Below are positions 42,675 to 55,782 of a DNA stretch of 64,000 bases, piece after piece. The notes under the pieces were generated by a model. The model was not told where the DNA came from. It saw only the letters and a program-made list of their open reading frames with translations, and searched no databases. Source of the DNA: Haberlea rhodopensis (lineage: Eukaryota > Streptophyta > Magnoliopsida > Lamiales > Gesneriaceae); assembly GCA_907163345.1 (NCBI GenBank), contig CAJQUN010000002.1, positions 41,455,754 to 41,519,753 of the forward strand, written 5' to 3'. The stretch's first letter is position 1; each line of letters begins with the position of its first letter. The position numbers and the translations under genes are program-made.

Positions 42675-45600
42675 ATGGCTCCAAAGTCGCTCAAAAATTT
42701 GCAGAAAATGGCTGAGAAGAAGAAGACGAATCGACGCACGCGTGTAACAAAACATGGTATGTATAACGTTTTTCGAATTCTTGTAATTTTCTACTGAGTT
42801 CTGTAAACATGTTATGTATATTCTTGAAATATTCAGGTTTGTAATGAGATTTCTGTATTGATTCGGATTTTTCCCCCAACTAGGGCTTGTAATGATGAAC
42901 TAAATTGTTGTTGTGTGAAATGTTTAATTTAATGTCACTCGTATTTGTTTCATTACAGCACCAATTGAATCCTCGCCAACAGAGGAAGAAATTAGCAAAA
43001 TATCGCATAAGACATCATTATACAGATCTAACCTGCAAACAGTAGTGATTGATCTGAAAAAAATTGAACTCAGAGATGAACATTTACAAGTGTTGCAGCG
43101 TACGCCCTTTTGGCATATGGTTAATGCTATTCAAGCCAACAGGGTGGAATTGAAACATTGCAAGAAACGGGATGTGGCAATCAAGAAAATAATAGATTGT
43201 TTCCACAAGGAATCTAAAGGATTCCATCTTGGGGAGCATAGAATGACCATTACTACGAGTGATGTTCGAGTAATTTTTGGAATAAGAGATGGCAACAAGG
43301 ACATTGACACGCATATGGTAGACAACCCATGTACAACATTCCTAACTAGATGCTTCCCCGAGAAAGAGAAATTACGGGATTACAGAATGAGCAAGAGCTT
43401 AATTTACAAGAAATTGATTTCTAAGGTGGGAAGCCAGGATATTACAGATGTCAATGATGTTGCTCGTTTGGTTGTTTTGTACATACTTGCAACGTTGTTC
43501 ATTGCTACAAAATCTTCAAACCTGAACTGGGGTTATGCTGCACTTGTGGATGATATGGAGAGAATATGCACCCTCAATTGGTCGGAACACATTTTAAACA
43601 ATTTATTGAGCAGCCTGATAGAATCCAACAATGAAAAACATTCTGGTTGTGTTCCGTTGATACCGGTACGTTGCGTACAAATTTTTTTTTTGCAATTAAT
43701 ATCCCTGGTTTGTTAATAACATTGACTAACATTTTTTTATAGTATTGTCTATGCGAGAAAACGAAGATAATTGATCCAGTGGATGCGAATCTGTTCCCCA
43801 GATTCATGAAATGGAATCTCGTAGATTTGTACAAAAAGCTAAGCTCAATTGAATTGAAGGATCTAAACCGTGAAATTGTAAGTGGTGCATTAAATCATAA
43901 TGGGGAATTTAAATCATAACTGTTACATGTAATTATGTAATTGTAGTTGGTGCATGTAAATTATATAACTGGTGCATGTAAATTATATAACTGGTGCATG
44001 TAAATTATAACTGGTGCAAAATCATAACTGGTTCATGTAAATCATTACTGGTGCATGTAAATCATAACTGATGCATGTAAATGATAATTGGTGCATATAA
44101 ATGATAACTGGTGCATGTAAATCATTACTGGTGCATGTAAATCATAACTTGTTCAAAATCATAACTGGTGCATGTAAATCATAACTGGTGCATGTAAATC
44201 ATAACTGGTGCATGTAAATCATAACTGGTGCATGTAAATTATAACTGGTGCAAAATCATAACTGGTTCATGTAAATCATTACTGGTGCATGTAAATCATT
44301 ACTGGTGCATGTAAATCATTACTGGTGCATGTAAATCATAAATGTAAATTATAACTGATGCATGTAAATTATAACTGGTGCATTAAAATCATAACTGGTG
44401 CATGTAAATCATAATTGGTGCATTTAAATCATAACTGGTGTATGTAAATCATAACTGGTGCATGTAATGATAACTGGTGCATGTAAATCATAATTGGTGC
44501 ATTTAAATCATAACTGGTGTATGTAAATCATAACTGGTGCATGTAATGATAACTGGTGCATGTAAATTATAACTGGTGCATGTAAATGATAAATGGTGCA
44601 TGTAATTCATAAATGGTGCATGTAAATGATAACTGGTGCCTGTAAGTGATAACTGGTTCAAATTCATAACTGGTGCATGTAAATCATAACTGGTGCATGT
44701 AAGTGATAACTGGTGCATGTAAATCATAACTGGTGCATGTAAATCATCACTGGTGCATGTAAATCATAATTGGTGCAAAATCATAACTGGTGCATGTAAA
44801 TCATAACTGGTGCATGTAAATCATAACTGATGCATGTAAATGATAACTGGTGCATGTAAATCATAACTGGTGCATGTAATTATAACTGGTGCATTAAAAT
44901 CATAACTGGTTCATGTAATTCATAATTGGTGCATTTAAATCATAACTGGTGCATGTAAATCATAACTGGTGCATGTAAATCATAACTGTGCATGTAAATC
45001 ATAACTGGTGCATGTAAATTATAACTGGTGCAAAATCATAACTGGTTCATGTAAATCATTACTGGTGCATGTAAATCATATACCTATGCATGTAAATCAT
45101 AACTGGTGCATGTAAATCATAACTGGTGCATTAAAATCATAACTGGTGCATGTAAATCATAATTGGTGCATTTAAATCATAACTGGTGTATGTAAATCAT
45201 TACTGGTGCATGTAACTGGTGCATGTAAATTATAACTGGTGCATGTAAATGATAACTGGTGCATGTAATTCATAAATGGTGCATGTAAATGATAATTGGT
45301 GCCTGTAAGTGATAACTGGTTCAAATTCATAACTGGTGCATGTAAATCATAACTGGTGCATGTAAGTGATAACTGGTGCATGTAAATGTTAACTTGTGCA
45401 TGTAAATCATCACTGGTGCATGTAAATCATAATTGGTGAAAATAATAACTGGTGCATGTAAATCATAACTGGTGCATGTAAATCATAACTGATGCATGTA
45501 AATGATAACTGGTGCATGTAAATCATAACTGGTGCATGTAATTATAACTGGTGCATGTAATTCATAATTGGTGCATGTAATTCATAGCTGGTGCATGTAA

Positions 45601-48333
45601 TTCATAATTGGTGCATGTAAATCATAACTGATGCATGTAAATCATAACTGGTGCATGTAAATCATAACTGGTGCATGTAAATCATAACTGGTTCAAAATC
45701 ATAACTGGTGCATGTAAATCATAACTGGTGCATTAAAATCATAACTGGTGCATGTAAATCATAACTGATGCATGTAAATGATAACTGGTGCATGTAAATC
45801 ATAACTGGTGCATGTAATTATAACTGGTGCATTAAAATCATAACTGGTGCATGTAATTCATAATTGGTGCATTTAAATCATAACTGGTGCATGTAAATCA
45901 TAACTGGTGCATGTAAATCATAACTGGTGCATGTAAATTATAACTGGTGCATGTAAATCATAACTGGTTCAAAATCATAACTGGTGCATGTAAATCATAA
46001 CTGGTGCATGTAAATCATAACTGGTGCATACAATTATAACTGGTGCATCATAATCATAACTGGTGCATGAAATATAACTGTTGCATGATATATAGCTTGT
46101 GCATGAAATTTATAATTGGTGCTTGAAATATAACTGGTGCACCAGATATTGGAAAGCTTTTTACAACTGACAACTGAGGAAGCTGAACTCCTGCAACAAG
46201 ATATTGAAAATAAAGAACCATCTGTTGCAGAACGACAAGAACATCGAGCTGTAAGTCTTAATGAAGAACCCGAATTTGACTTAAGAGAATATGAAGAAGA
46301 AGAAGTTGCATATTTCCCTGATGCAACAATTGCTGAGGTACTGCTTGATCTTTCTGAACATTCACGTGGCGAAAATTTATATGATGATGTTGACATGTCC
46401 AATGAGGTTATGTTGGTTGATGTGTTTGTTCATAACGAGATCGAGACGCAACTCTTTAATGTTGCTGACAAAAGTTGTGGTGAGGAATCTTTGTTTGCTA
46501 CTGATGGAGAAGGAGATGAATTTCATGAAGATGTGAATATGGCAAGTGAAGAACCATTGGATTCAACTCAACCGCGGAATTGGCCACCCAACTCCAAGAA
46601 ACAAAGCAGGAACTTATGAGAAGGGAAAATGAGTTAAAAGAGTTGAAGGTGAAATTTGACTCATTTGTTTCTGAGCACGATGTCCAGTTGCTCAACAATG
46701 CAGAATTAAGAACACAGCTGGAAGAAGCAAGAACAATGATCATGCTGAAAGAAGAAGACCTGAAAGAATTGCATGCCAGAAATAACAAAGTTCTGAAACA
46801 AAAGGAGGAACTCGACAACATCGTTGCACAGCTACATGCTCGAATCGAAAGTTTAAAAAAGGCTAAGGAACCAGTTGACAACGACTTGAGCAGCACAAAA
46901 ACAGCTGCAATGATGTTGAGCGAGGAAAATGTAGAACTCGTGAAATTAAACGAGGCACAGACATCAATGGTGAAAAGAATTAAGAAAAGATTGGACCGAA
47001 TGGCCCATAAAGATCGTGACCATACGTACCCCTCCTTGAAAAGGGCTAGGAGGTCAACACAAAAAAGCTCTACTGTAAAAGAAAAAGATCAACCCAAAAA
47101 AGCCAGTAAAGATAAAATAGCATTGCAAGATGATGATAATTTTGAGGTTGCAACACGCGTTAAAGACAATAAGGATGACGAGCCTTTCAAGTTCAAACCA
47201 CGAAATGTCATCTTCAAACGGTTGACCAAAGAAGAAAAAGATTGGTTACTGAAATTCAACAAGGATCATGGACAATGGTATGACTTGTTTTATTCTTTTA
47301 AAAAGTAAATTAATTCAACTAGATGAAACCAATAAATGTTGCAATTTATCATTGTGTGCAGGGGAGTGATTTGGCGAGACAATATGGCAGCAAAACAAAT
47401 ACCTGTTAAATATATTGGAGCCATACTTAACGGACTTTCAATTCCTAACGATGTAAACGGTTTATCAAAAGAGTTGTTCACTTGTCTATTTTCTTGATAT
47501 TCAATTAACTCATTGCAAAATGTCTGATCACACCTTTCAGATTGTTGACTGCTGGAGCATCCTTATTGATAGGCAGCTTGAGAAATTAGGGCAAAGGAAG
47601 ACTTACTACGTTTTTGATTGCTTGTCTTGGGTAATAAAACACAAGTTATTAATTTTAATTTCTTATAAAAATCATGTTTATTAAATTTCTACGTGCTGCT
47701 TGACAGCATTACATTGCAAGGAGATCACGGGAGATATATTGCGAAGAGGCAGCAAAACACCAAATAAATGGAAAGATTGCCCAAGCCATGGAATATAGAT
47801 TTCTTATTTTTCATATAAACACATGTGGCCGTGAGGATCCATCGGTGACTACTGGCTATCATTGGACATTGCTCGTATTTGACTTGCAAGAATCGAAACA
47901 ACTCAATAAGGCCACGCAGGGAAGATGAAACTGATCACTACTTCGAGAAGGCCAAAATACTGGTAATTTACGTTACATTTTAAGAGTTATTTTCTAAATT
48001 ATTATAAGTATGCTGACAAAAGAATTTGAACTCGTACCCAATTTACAGAAAGAATATGTCGAAGAAGCTATGCATAGAGTGATTGAGGATGACCCTATAT
48101 CAAAAGGTATACAATATACTCCTAGTGAAAAAATATTTCAAATTGAGTCATATATAGAAGCTGCACAACAGAAATCTGGGTCCGTCGACTGTGGTGTCTT
48201 CGTTTGCATGAACATGGAAAAGATTATGAGAGGACTGCCGGTGCCAAAGCATTGTAGTGTGGACTACAATACAGATTACAGGGTAAAGATGGCGAAGATG
48301 ATTATTCATGATTCAAATTTGTTACAAAAATGA
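42675..48333 (+). pseudogene. Left-arm ULP1-like protease gene of the MULE, disabled
   Basis: Exons by GT/AG and by match to the right arm: 42675-42756, 42959-43665, 43743-43877, 46146-47277, 47362-47452, 47541-47630, 47707-47962 and 48009-48333. The N-terminal part (exons 1-3) looks like the DUF1985 or plant-mobile-domain region that precedes ULP1 domains in plant transposons. Exon 4 has an acidic segment, a coiled coil and a Lys-rich tail. Exons 7-8 are the C48 (ULP1/SENP) peptidase: HWTLLVFDL with the catalytic His and VDCGVFVCMNME with the catalytic Cys. Two deletions absent from the right arm break it: 19 bp after 46571 and 11 bp after 47897, the latter removing KWTHY next to the acid-residue site. 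Intron 3 is filled by the minisatellite. Confidence 0.85.
43878..46145 (+). repeat. Array A, left arm: 20-bp minisatellite filling intron 3 of the protease gene
   Basis: The consensus unit is ATAACTGGTGCATGTAAATC. It starts at the splice donor itself (GTAAGTGGTGCATTAAATC) and ends at the acceptor (GGTGCACCAG). The intron is 2268 bp, about 110 units by length. Unit variants include TGCATTA, TGCAAAA and GTTCA forms, arranged in longer repeated patterns, which points to growth by segmental duplication. The mirror array in the right arm is 113 bp shorter. Confidence 0.95.
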
Positions 48334-49950
48334 TAAACAAAATCTTTAGCCTGTGTAAAATAAAACTGGTGCATCTAATTTTCAATGGTGCATGTAAATT
48401 ATTACTGGTGCTTGTAAATTTCGACTGGTCCGTGTAAATCATAACTGGTGCATGTAAATTATAACTGGTGCATGTAACTTGTAACTGGTGCATGTAAATT
48501 GTAACTGGTGCATGTAATTATTATTGGTGCATGTAAATCATAACTGATGCATCAAATTTTAACTGGTGCATGTTATAACTGGTGCATGTAAATCATAACT
48601 TTTGCATGTAGTTATAACTGGTGCATGTACATAATAACTGGTGCATGTAAATTATAACTGGTGCATGTAAATGATAACTAGTGCATGTACATAATAACTG
48701 GTTCATGTAAATTATAACTGGTGCATTAAAATATAACTGGTGCATGTAAATCATAACTGGTGCATGTTAGTTATAACTGGTGCATGTAAATAATAACTGG
48801 TGCATATAAATGATAACTGGTGCATCTAATTTTAATTATTGCATGTAATTACAACTGGTGCATGTAAATCATAACTGCTGGATGTAAAAGATAACTGGTG
48901 CATGAAAATGATAACTGCTGCATGTAAAATATAACTGGTACATGTAAATAATAACTGGTGCATATAAATGATAACTGGTGCATCTAATTTTAATTGTTTC
49001 ATGTAATTACAACTGGTGCATGTAAATCATAAATGGTGCATGTAAATCATAAATGGTGCATGTAAATTATAACTGGTGCATGTAAATTATAACTCGTGCA
49101 TGAAAATGATAACTGGTGCATGTAAAATATAACTGGTGCATGTAAATCATAACTTGTGCATGTTAGTTATAACTGGTGCATGAAATTATGATGTTGCCTA
49201 AAAATCATAACAGGTGCATGTAAATTATAATTGGTGCATGTAGTTATAACTTGTGCATTAAAATATAACTGGTACATGTAAAACATAACTGGTGCATTTA
49301 AATTATAAATGGTGCATGTAAATTATAACTGGTGCATGTAAATGAAAACTGGTGCATGTAAATCATTACTGGTGCATTTAAATAATAACTTTTGCATGTA
49401 TTTATAACTGTGCATGTAAATAATAACTGGTGCATGTAAATTATAACTGGTGCATTTAAATCATAACTGGTGCATGTAAATCATAACTGGTGCATTTAAA
49501 TCATAACTGGTGCATGTAAATCATAACTGGTGCATGTAAATGATAGCTGGTGCATGTAAATCATAACTGGTGCATGTAAATGATAACTGGTGCATGTAAA
49601 TCATAGCTGGTGCATGTAAATCATAGCTGGTGCATGTAAATCATAACTGGTGCATGTAAATCATAGCTGGTGCATGTAAATCATAGCTGGTGCATGTAAA
49701 TGATAGCTGGTGCATGTAAATCATAACTGGTGCATGTAAATCATAACTGGTGAATGTAAATTATAACTATTTCCTTAAATTATAACTTTTGCATGTAAAT
49801 CATATTGTATTTATAATACGCCTGGTGCGTGTGTATTATAACTGGTACATGAAAATTAATCGCTGCACTAAAAAATTTACATTTATAACTGATACACAAT
49901 CATTTGTTAAAAATTACATTTGCGTAAATTTTTTTCTTTTTTTTCGAAAA
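48334..49950 (+). repeat. Array B, left arm: 20-bp minisatellite between the 3' ends of the two genes
   Basis: The same unit and the same plus-strand orientation as array A, from about 48365 to 49800, between the protease stop (48333) and the transposase stop (49951, minus strand). It is more diverged at its left side (CATCTAATTTT variants) and homogeneous at 49430-49750. The outer 150 bp at the right are 3' UTR of the transposase. Confidence 0.95.
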
Positions 49951-51005
49951 TCAGCAAATAGGCTCTTTACAAGTTTTTTTATTGTGCCCATGTTTGTTAC
50001 AACGACTACAACGGAACTGTCTAATGTTTTCCCCTTTAGATCGAATTCTTCTCTTCTTTGGACGACCTGGTTGCCTTTTTGTTTGCGGTGGTAAAACATT
50101 TGTTTCCATACCCATCAAAGGAACATTACCTTTGGTATGTCTTGGAACGGGTAAAATGACTCCTTCATAGCATAGCCTGTACGTACTAACATGGAAATAT
50201 TTGTCAACTACTTCATCTATTTGCACTTTATTCCTCATGAATGCAGCAATAGCATGAGGACATGGGAATCCATTCAACTGCCACTTGTAGCATGAACATG
50301 TTTGATTGTCAAGGCGAACAGTAACTGCAGGGCGGGAAAACACTTCAAAGTAGCAATGCGAAGACATCTTCACATTCCAAGCACGACCTTCATTTACATA
50401 AGATGTTCATTTCTTTCCCATCCGAGCACACAACACCCCACTCCATTTGCATGCCAGTAATCTTCTATCAGAAAACAAACACATCAACTTAACTCTAATA
50501 CAGTCAACCATATGGGTAATAGGAAGACCCCTTGCATCTAAGATCCATGAATTGAAGGACTCCGCTGCATTTGAGTACATCTCTCCATATCTCATCCCAG
50601 TAGAATATGCATTTGTCCACTTATCCAATGAAAGTCCCTGCAAAAAATATTCCATATTTTGTCCGCCTTCTCGTTTTAAAATAGTGAGTTTCTCATTAAA
50701 AATTGCCACCGTCGGGGAATATGCACATTCGTCCAGCAAGAAACATAACCTCTCACGAAAATTGTTTGAAAAGTGTTTGCCAGAATATCTGTCACGCAAG
50801 TTGCACTTTAAATGGTATAAACAAAAAAAGTGTTTCAGAGAAGCTCCAAAAACAACTGGCAGCGCCTCCATCAAACCGACATTACGATCAGATATATATA
50901 CAACATCTTCCCCGTTATCTAAAATATTAGTCAAACAAGATAAAAACCAACGCCAATTATCATAGTTCTCAGAGTCAACTATAGCAAAAGCCAACGGGAA
51001 CAAAC
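49951..51005 (-). pseudogene. Left-arm MULE transposase 3' exon, with a stop codon
   Basis: A minus-strand exon from the acceptor CTCGTAG (51006) to TAA. It encodes the DDE catalytic core after the first Asp: FPLAFAIVDSENYDNWRWFL, VYISDRNVGLMEALPVVF (second Asp), CLYHLKCNLRD and AAESFNSWI (Glu). A SWIM zinc finger (TCSCYKWQLNGFPCPHAIAA) and a CCHC knuckle near the C-terminus (CSRCNKHGHNKKTC) follow. A TGA at 50409-50407 replaces the Trp present in the right arm, cutting off the zinc fingers. It joins the N-terminal exon at 52621 by an intron made of array C. Confidence 0.9.
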
Positions 51006-52620
51006 CTACGAGATAAAACCATAAGTTATAACTGGTACATGACATTGGTATCTGATGCATGTAATTATAAATGATGCATCATAATCATAGCTGGTGCATG
51101 TAAATTATAACGGGTGCATGTAAATTATAATTGATGCATTTTAACTGATGCATGTAAATAATAACTGGTGCATCTAATTTATTTACAGATAGTTGGTGCA
51201 TGTAACTGTTAACTGGTGCATGTAAATTATAACGGGTGCATGTAATCATACCTGGTGCGTTTAATTTATAACTGATGCATGTAAATTATATAACTGGTGC
51301 ATGTAAATTATATGACTGGTGCATGTAAATTATAACTGGTGCATGTAATTATAACTGGTGCATGTAATTATCACTGGTGCATGTAAATCATAACTGGTGC
51401 ATGGAAATGATAACTGGTGCATGTAATTATGTAACTGTAATTGGTGCATCTAAATTATAACTGGTGCATGTAAATTATATACCTGTGCATGTAAATCATA
51501 ACTGGTGCAAAGTCATAACTGGTGCATGTAAATCATAATTGTTGCATGTAAATCATAACTGGTGCATGTAAATCATTACTGGTGCATGTAAATCATAACT
51601 GGTGCATGTAAATCATAAATGGTACATGTAAATCATAACTGGTGCATGTAATTTTGTAACGGTAATTGGTGCATCTAAATTATAACTGGTGCATGTAAAT
51701 TATATACCTGTGCATGTAAATCACAACTGTGCATGTAAATGATGACTGGTGCATGTAAATGATAACTGGTGCATGTAAGTTATAACTGGTGCAAAATCAT
51801 AACTGGTGCATGTAAATTATATGACTGGTGCATGTAAATTATAACTGGTGCATGTAATTATAACTGGTGCATGTAATTATCACTGGTGCATGTAAATCAT
51901 AACTGGTGCATGGAAATGATAACTGGTGCATGTAATTATGTAACTGTAATTGGTGCATCTAAATTATAACTGGTGCATGTAAATTATATACCTGTGCATG
52001 TAAATCATAACTGGTGCATGTAAATCATAACTGGTGCATGTAAATAATAACTGGTACATGTAAATCATAACTGGTGCATGTAATTTTGTAACGGTAATTG
52101 GTGCATCTAAATTATAACTGGTGCATGTAAATTATATACCTGTGCATGTAAATCATAACTGTGCATGTAAATGATAACTGGTGCATGTAAATGATAACTG
52201 GTGCATGTAAGTGATAACTGGTGCAAAATCATAACTGGTGCATGTAAATGATAACCGGTGCATGTAAATCATAACTGGTGCATGTAAATCATAACTGATG
52301 CATGTAAATGATAACTGGTGCATGTAAATCTTAACTGGTGCATGTAAATCATTACTGGTGCATGTAAATCATTACTGGTGCATGTAAATGATAACTGGTG
52401 CATGTAAATCATAACTGGTGCATGTAAATCATAACTGGTGCATGCAAATCATAACTGGTGCATGTAAATCATAACTGGTGCATGTAATTATAACTGGTGG
52501 ATGTAAATCATAACTGGTGCATGTTATTATAACTGGTGCATGTAAATCACAACTGGTGCATGTAAATAATAACTGGTGCATGTAAACCACAACTGGTGCA
52601 ATTTAAAACAGTCAATTTAC
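51006..52620 (-). repeat. Array C, left arm: 20-bp minisatellite filling the transposase intron
   Basis: A 1615-bp intron with donor GTAAATTG (at 52620, minus strand) and acceptor CTCGTAG. It is almost wholly built of the same unit, which on the plus strand has the same orientation as arrays A and B although the host gene runs the other way. Longer repeats of about 430 bp are visible: the phrase TAACTGTAATTGGTGCATC or its variant recurs at about 51430, 51660, 51945 and 52095. Confidence 0.95.
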
Positions 52621-53290
52621 CTTGATTCCCATCCTTAGCCGTAGCAGACAGAAGGGTGCCCTTGAATCTGGATTTCAGAAACGTTCCATCAAGGAATAAC
52701 ATTTGACGACAATATTTAAAACCGTCAATACTAGCACGGAACGAAACAAACAAACGGGAAAATCGGTTGTTGTCGTCAACTTCAAGCTTTACAAAACTTC
52801 CAACATTTATCGTTCTCACCGAGTGAACATATGAATTCAGTTCTTGGAACGACTCATCATAATTTCCAAAAGCAATAGATCTAGCTTTCTCAACACTTCT
52901 CCATGCTTTATTGTACGTTATATCCAAGCCGTAATCTCTCTTCATTAACTCACATACATCGATTGCAGAGAAGGTTGGATTTGAAAACACTCGTTCCGCG
53001 ATAATTTCAGATATCAGAACTGAACTCATCCTTTTTGATTTGTTCTTCATCACTCTCAGCCCACATGTGTGCATGTTTTGCAATTTTCTTATGTAGAAAG
53101 ACCTATCTATTCTTGATACACTAGCATTCACAAACCAACCACAGCCCTCATCATGTTTTGTAGCACACTCGGCAATTACCCTATCTTTATTGTTTTTTTA
53201 CATAGTTGAAATCAAACCCAACCTCAACCGAATATTTACTTAATTCACATCGAAACTCTTCTACACCACCACTAAACTGTTGCCCAACGC
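52621..53290 (-). pseudogene. MULE transposase N-terminal exon, single copy at the palindrome centre
   Basis: The exon encodes the MuDR-type DNA-binding domain (GVEEFRCELSKYSVEVGFDF, then CGWFVNASVSRIDRSFYIRK and MHTCG) and the first catalytic Asp (LFLDGTFLKSRF). It ends SATAKDGNQ with a split Gly codon. Spliced to the exon starting at 51005 it gives GNQGLFPLAFAIV, a classic MULE junction. A run of seven T (53193-53199) shifts the frame between NYVKK and NNKDRV; six would restore it. Upstream (above 53290) the sequence passes straight into the right-arm array, so earlier exons and the promoter are lost. Confidence 0.85.
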
Positions 53291-54728
53291 CCAGTTATTA
53301 TTTACATGCACCAGTTGTGATTTACATGCACCAGTTATAATAACATGCGCCAGTTATGATTTACATGCACCAGTTATGATTTACATGCACCAGTTATGAT
53401 TTGCATGCACCAGTTATGATTTACATGCACCAGTTATGATTTACATGCACCAGTTATGATTTACATGCACCAGTTATCATTTACATGCAGCAGTTATCAT
53501 TTACATGCACCAGTTATCATTTACATGCACCAGTAATGATTTACATGCACCAGTTAAGATTTACATGCACCAGTTATCATTTACATGCATCAGTTATGAT
53601 TTACATGCACCAGTTATCATTTACATGCACCAGTTATGATTTTGCACCAGTTATCACTTACATGCACCAGTTATCATTTACATGCACCAGTTATCATTTA
53701 CATGCACAGTTATGATTTACATACACAGGTATATAATTTACATGCACCAGTTATAATTTAGATGCACCAATTACCGTTACAAAATTACATGCACCAGTTA
53801 TGATTTACATGACCCATTTATGATTTACATGCTCCAGTTATGATTTACATGCACCAGTTATGATTTACATGCACAGGTATATAATTTACATGCACCAGCT
53901 ATAATTTAGATGCACCAATTACAGTTACATAATTACATGCACCAGTTATCATTTCCATGCACCAGTTATGATTTACATGCACCAGTTATAATTACATGCA
54001 CCAGTTATAATTACATGCACCAGTTATAATTTACATGCACCAGTTATGATTTTGCACCAGTTATCACTTACATGCACCAGTTATCATTTACATGCACCAG
54101 TCATCATTTACATGCACAGTTATGATTTACATGCACAGGTATATAATTTACATGCACCAGTTATAATTTAGATGCACCAATTACCGTTACAAAATTACAT
54201 GCACCAGTTATGATTTACATATACCATTTATGATTTACATGCACCAGTTATGATTTACATGCACCAGTAATGATTTACATGCACCAGTTATAATTTAGAT
54301 GCACCAATTACAGTTACATAATTACATGCACCAGTTATCATTTCCATGCACCAGTTATGATTTACATGCACCAGTGATAATTACATGCACCAGTTATAAT
54401 TACATGCACCAGTTATAATTTACATGCACCAGTCATATAATTTACATGCACCAGTTATATAATTTACATGCATCAGTTATAAATTAAACGCACCAGGTAT
54501 GATTACATGCACCAGTTATAATTTACATGCACCAGTTAACAGTTACATGCACCAACTATCTGTAAATAAATTAGATGCACCAGTTATTATTTACATGCAT
54601 CAGTTATAATTTACATGCACCCGTTATAATTTACATGCACCAGCTATGATTATGATGCATCATTTATAATTACATGCATCAGATAGCAATGTCATGTACC
54701 AGTTATAACTTATGGTTTTATCTCGTAG
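53291..54728 (+). repeat. Array C', right arm: minisatellite before the right transposase exon
   Basis: Units are CATGCACCAGTTATGATTTA, the reverse complement of the left-arm unit. It ends at the acceptor CTCGTAG (54722-54728). It is about 1.44 kb, roughly 180 bp shorter than its left mirror. Its left edge abuts the 5' side of the single N-terminal exon, which marks the rearrangement junction. Confidence 0.95.
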
Positions 54729-55782
54729 GTTTGTTCCCGTTGGCTTTTGCTATAGTTGACTCTGAGAACTATGATAATTGGTGTTGGTTTTATCTTGTTT
54801 GACTAATATTTTAGATAACGGGGAAGATGTTGTATATATATCTGATCGTAATGTCGGTTTGATGGAGGCGCTGCCAGTAGTTTTTGGAGCTTCTCTGAAA
54901 CACTTTTTTTGTTTATACCATTTAAAGTGCAACTTGCGTGACAGATATTCTGGCAAACACTTTTCAAACAATTTTCGTGAGAGGTTATGTTTCCTGCTGG
55001 ACGAATGTGCATATTCCCCGACGGTGGCAATTTTTAATGAGAAACTCACTATTTTAAAACGAGAAGGCGGACAAAATATGGAATATTTTTTGCAGGGACT
55101 TTCATTGGATAAGTGGACAAATGCATATTCTACTGGGATGAGATATGGAGAGATGTACTCAAATGCAGCGGAGTCCTTCAATTCATGGATCTTAGATGCA
55201 AGGGGTCTTCCTATTACCCATATGGTTGACTGTATTAGAGTTAAGTTGATATGTTTGTTTTCTGATAGAAGATTACTGGCATGCAAATGGAGTGGGGTGT
55301 TGTGTGCTCGGATGGGAAAGAAATGGACATCTTATGTAAATGAAGGTCGTGCTTGGAATGTGAAGATGTCTTCGCATTGCTACTTTGAAGTGTTTTCCTG
55401 CCCTGCAGTTACTGTTCGCCTTGACAATCAAACATGTCCATGCTACAAGTGGCAGTTGGATGGATTCCCATGTCCTCATGCTATTGCTGTATTCATGAGG
55501 AATAAAGTGCAAATAGATGAAGTAGTTGACAAATATTTTCATGTTAGTACGTACAGGCTATGCTATGAAGGAGTCATTTTACCCGTTCCAAGACATACCA
55601 AAGGTAATGTTCCTTTGATGGGTATGGAAACAAATGTTTTACCACCGCAAACAAAAAGGCAACCAGGTCGTCCAAAGAAGAGAAGAATTCGATCTAAAGG
55701 GGAAAACATTAGACAGTTCCGTTGTAGTCGTTGTAACAAACATGGGCACAATAAAAAAACTTGTAAAGAGCCTATTTGCTGA
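54729..55782 (+). pseudogene. Right-arm MULE transposase 3' exon, frameshifted and without N-terminus
   Basis: It mirrors the exon at 51005-49951. Codons are conserved from FPLAFAIVDSENYDNW to the C-terminal CCHC knuckle and KEPIC. One T is missing from a T5 run (54788-54791 has four), so the frame shifts after NWCWF and hits TGA. From 54778 the catalytic core and both zinc fingers are open for 334 codons, and the Trp lost in the left arm is present. No N-terminal exon lies upstream in the right orientation, so this copy cannot make a whole transposase. Confidence 0.9.

Noticed and set aside
47290..47481. Minus-strand frame of 63 codons, mirrored at 58252-58443
   Set aside because: It lies antisense to exon 5 and intron sequence of the protease gene; its presence in both arms only reflects the palindrome.
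50447..50965. Plus-strand frame of 172 codons over the left transposase, mirrored on the minus strand at 54750-55286
   Set aside because: It is antisense to the transposase catalytic core, where domain motifs are clear on the other strand.
43878..54728. Regular short repeats that might suggest a CRISPR array
   Set aside because: The repeats are directly adjacent 20-bp units without unique spacers, in a plant genome, and no cas-like gene is present. They are minisatellite.
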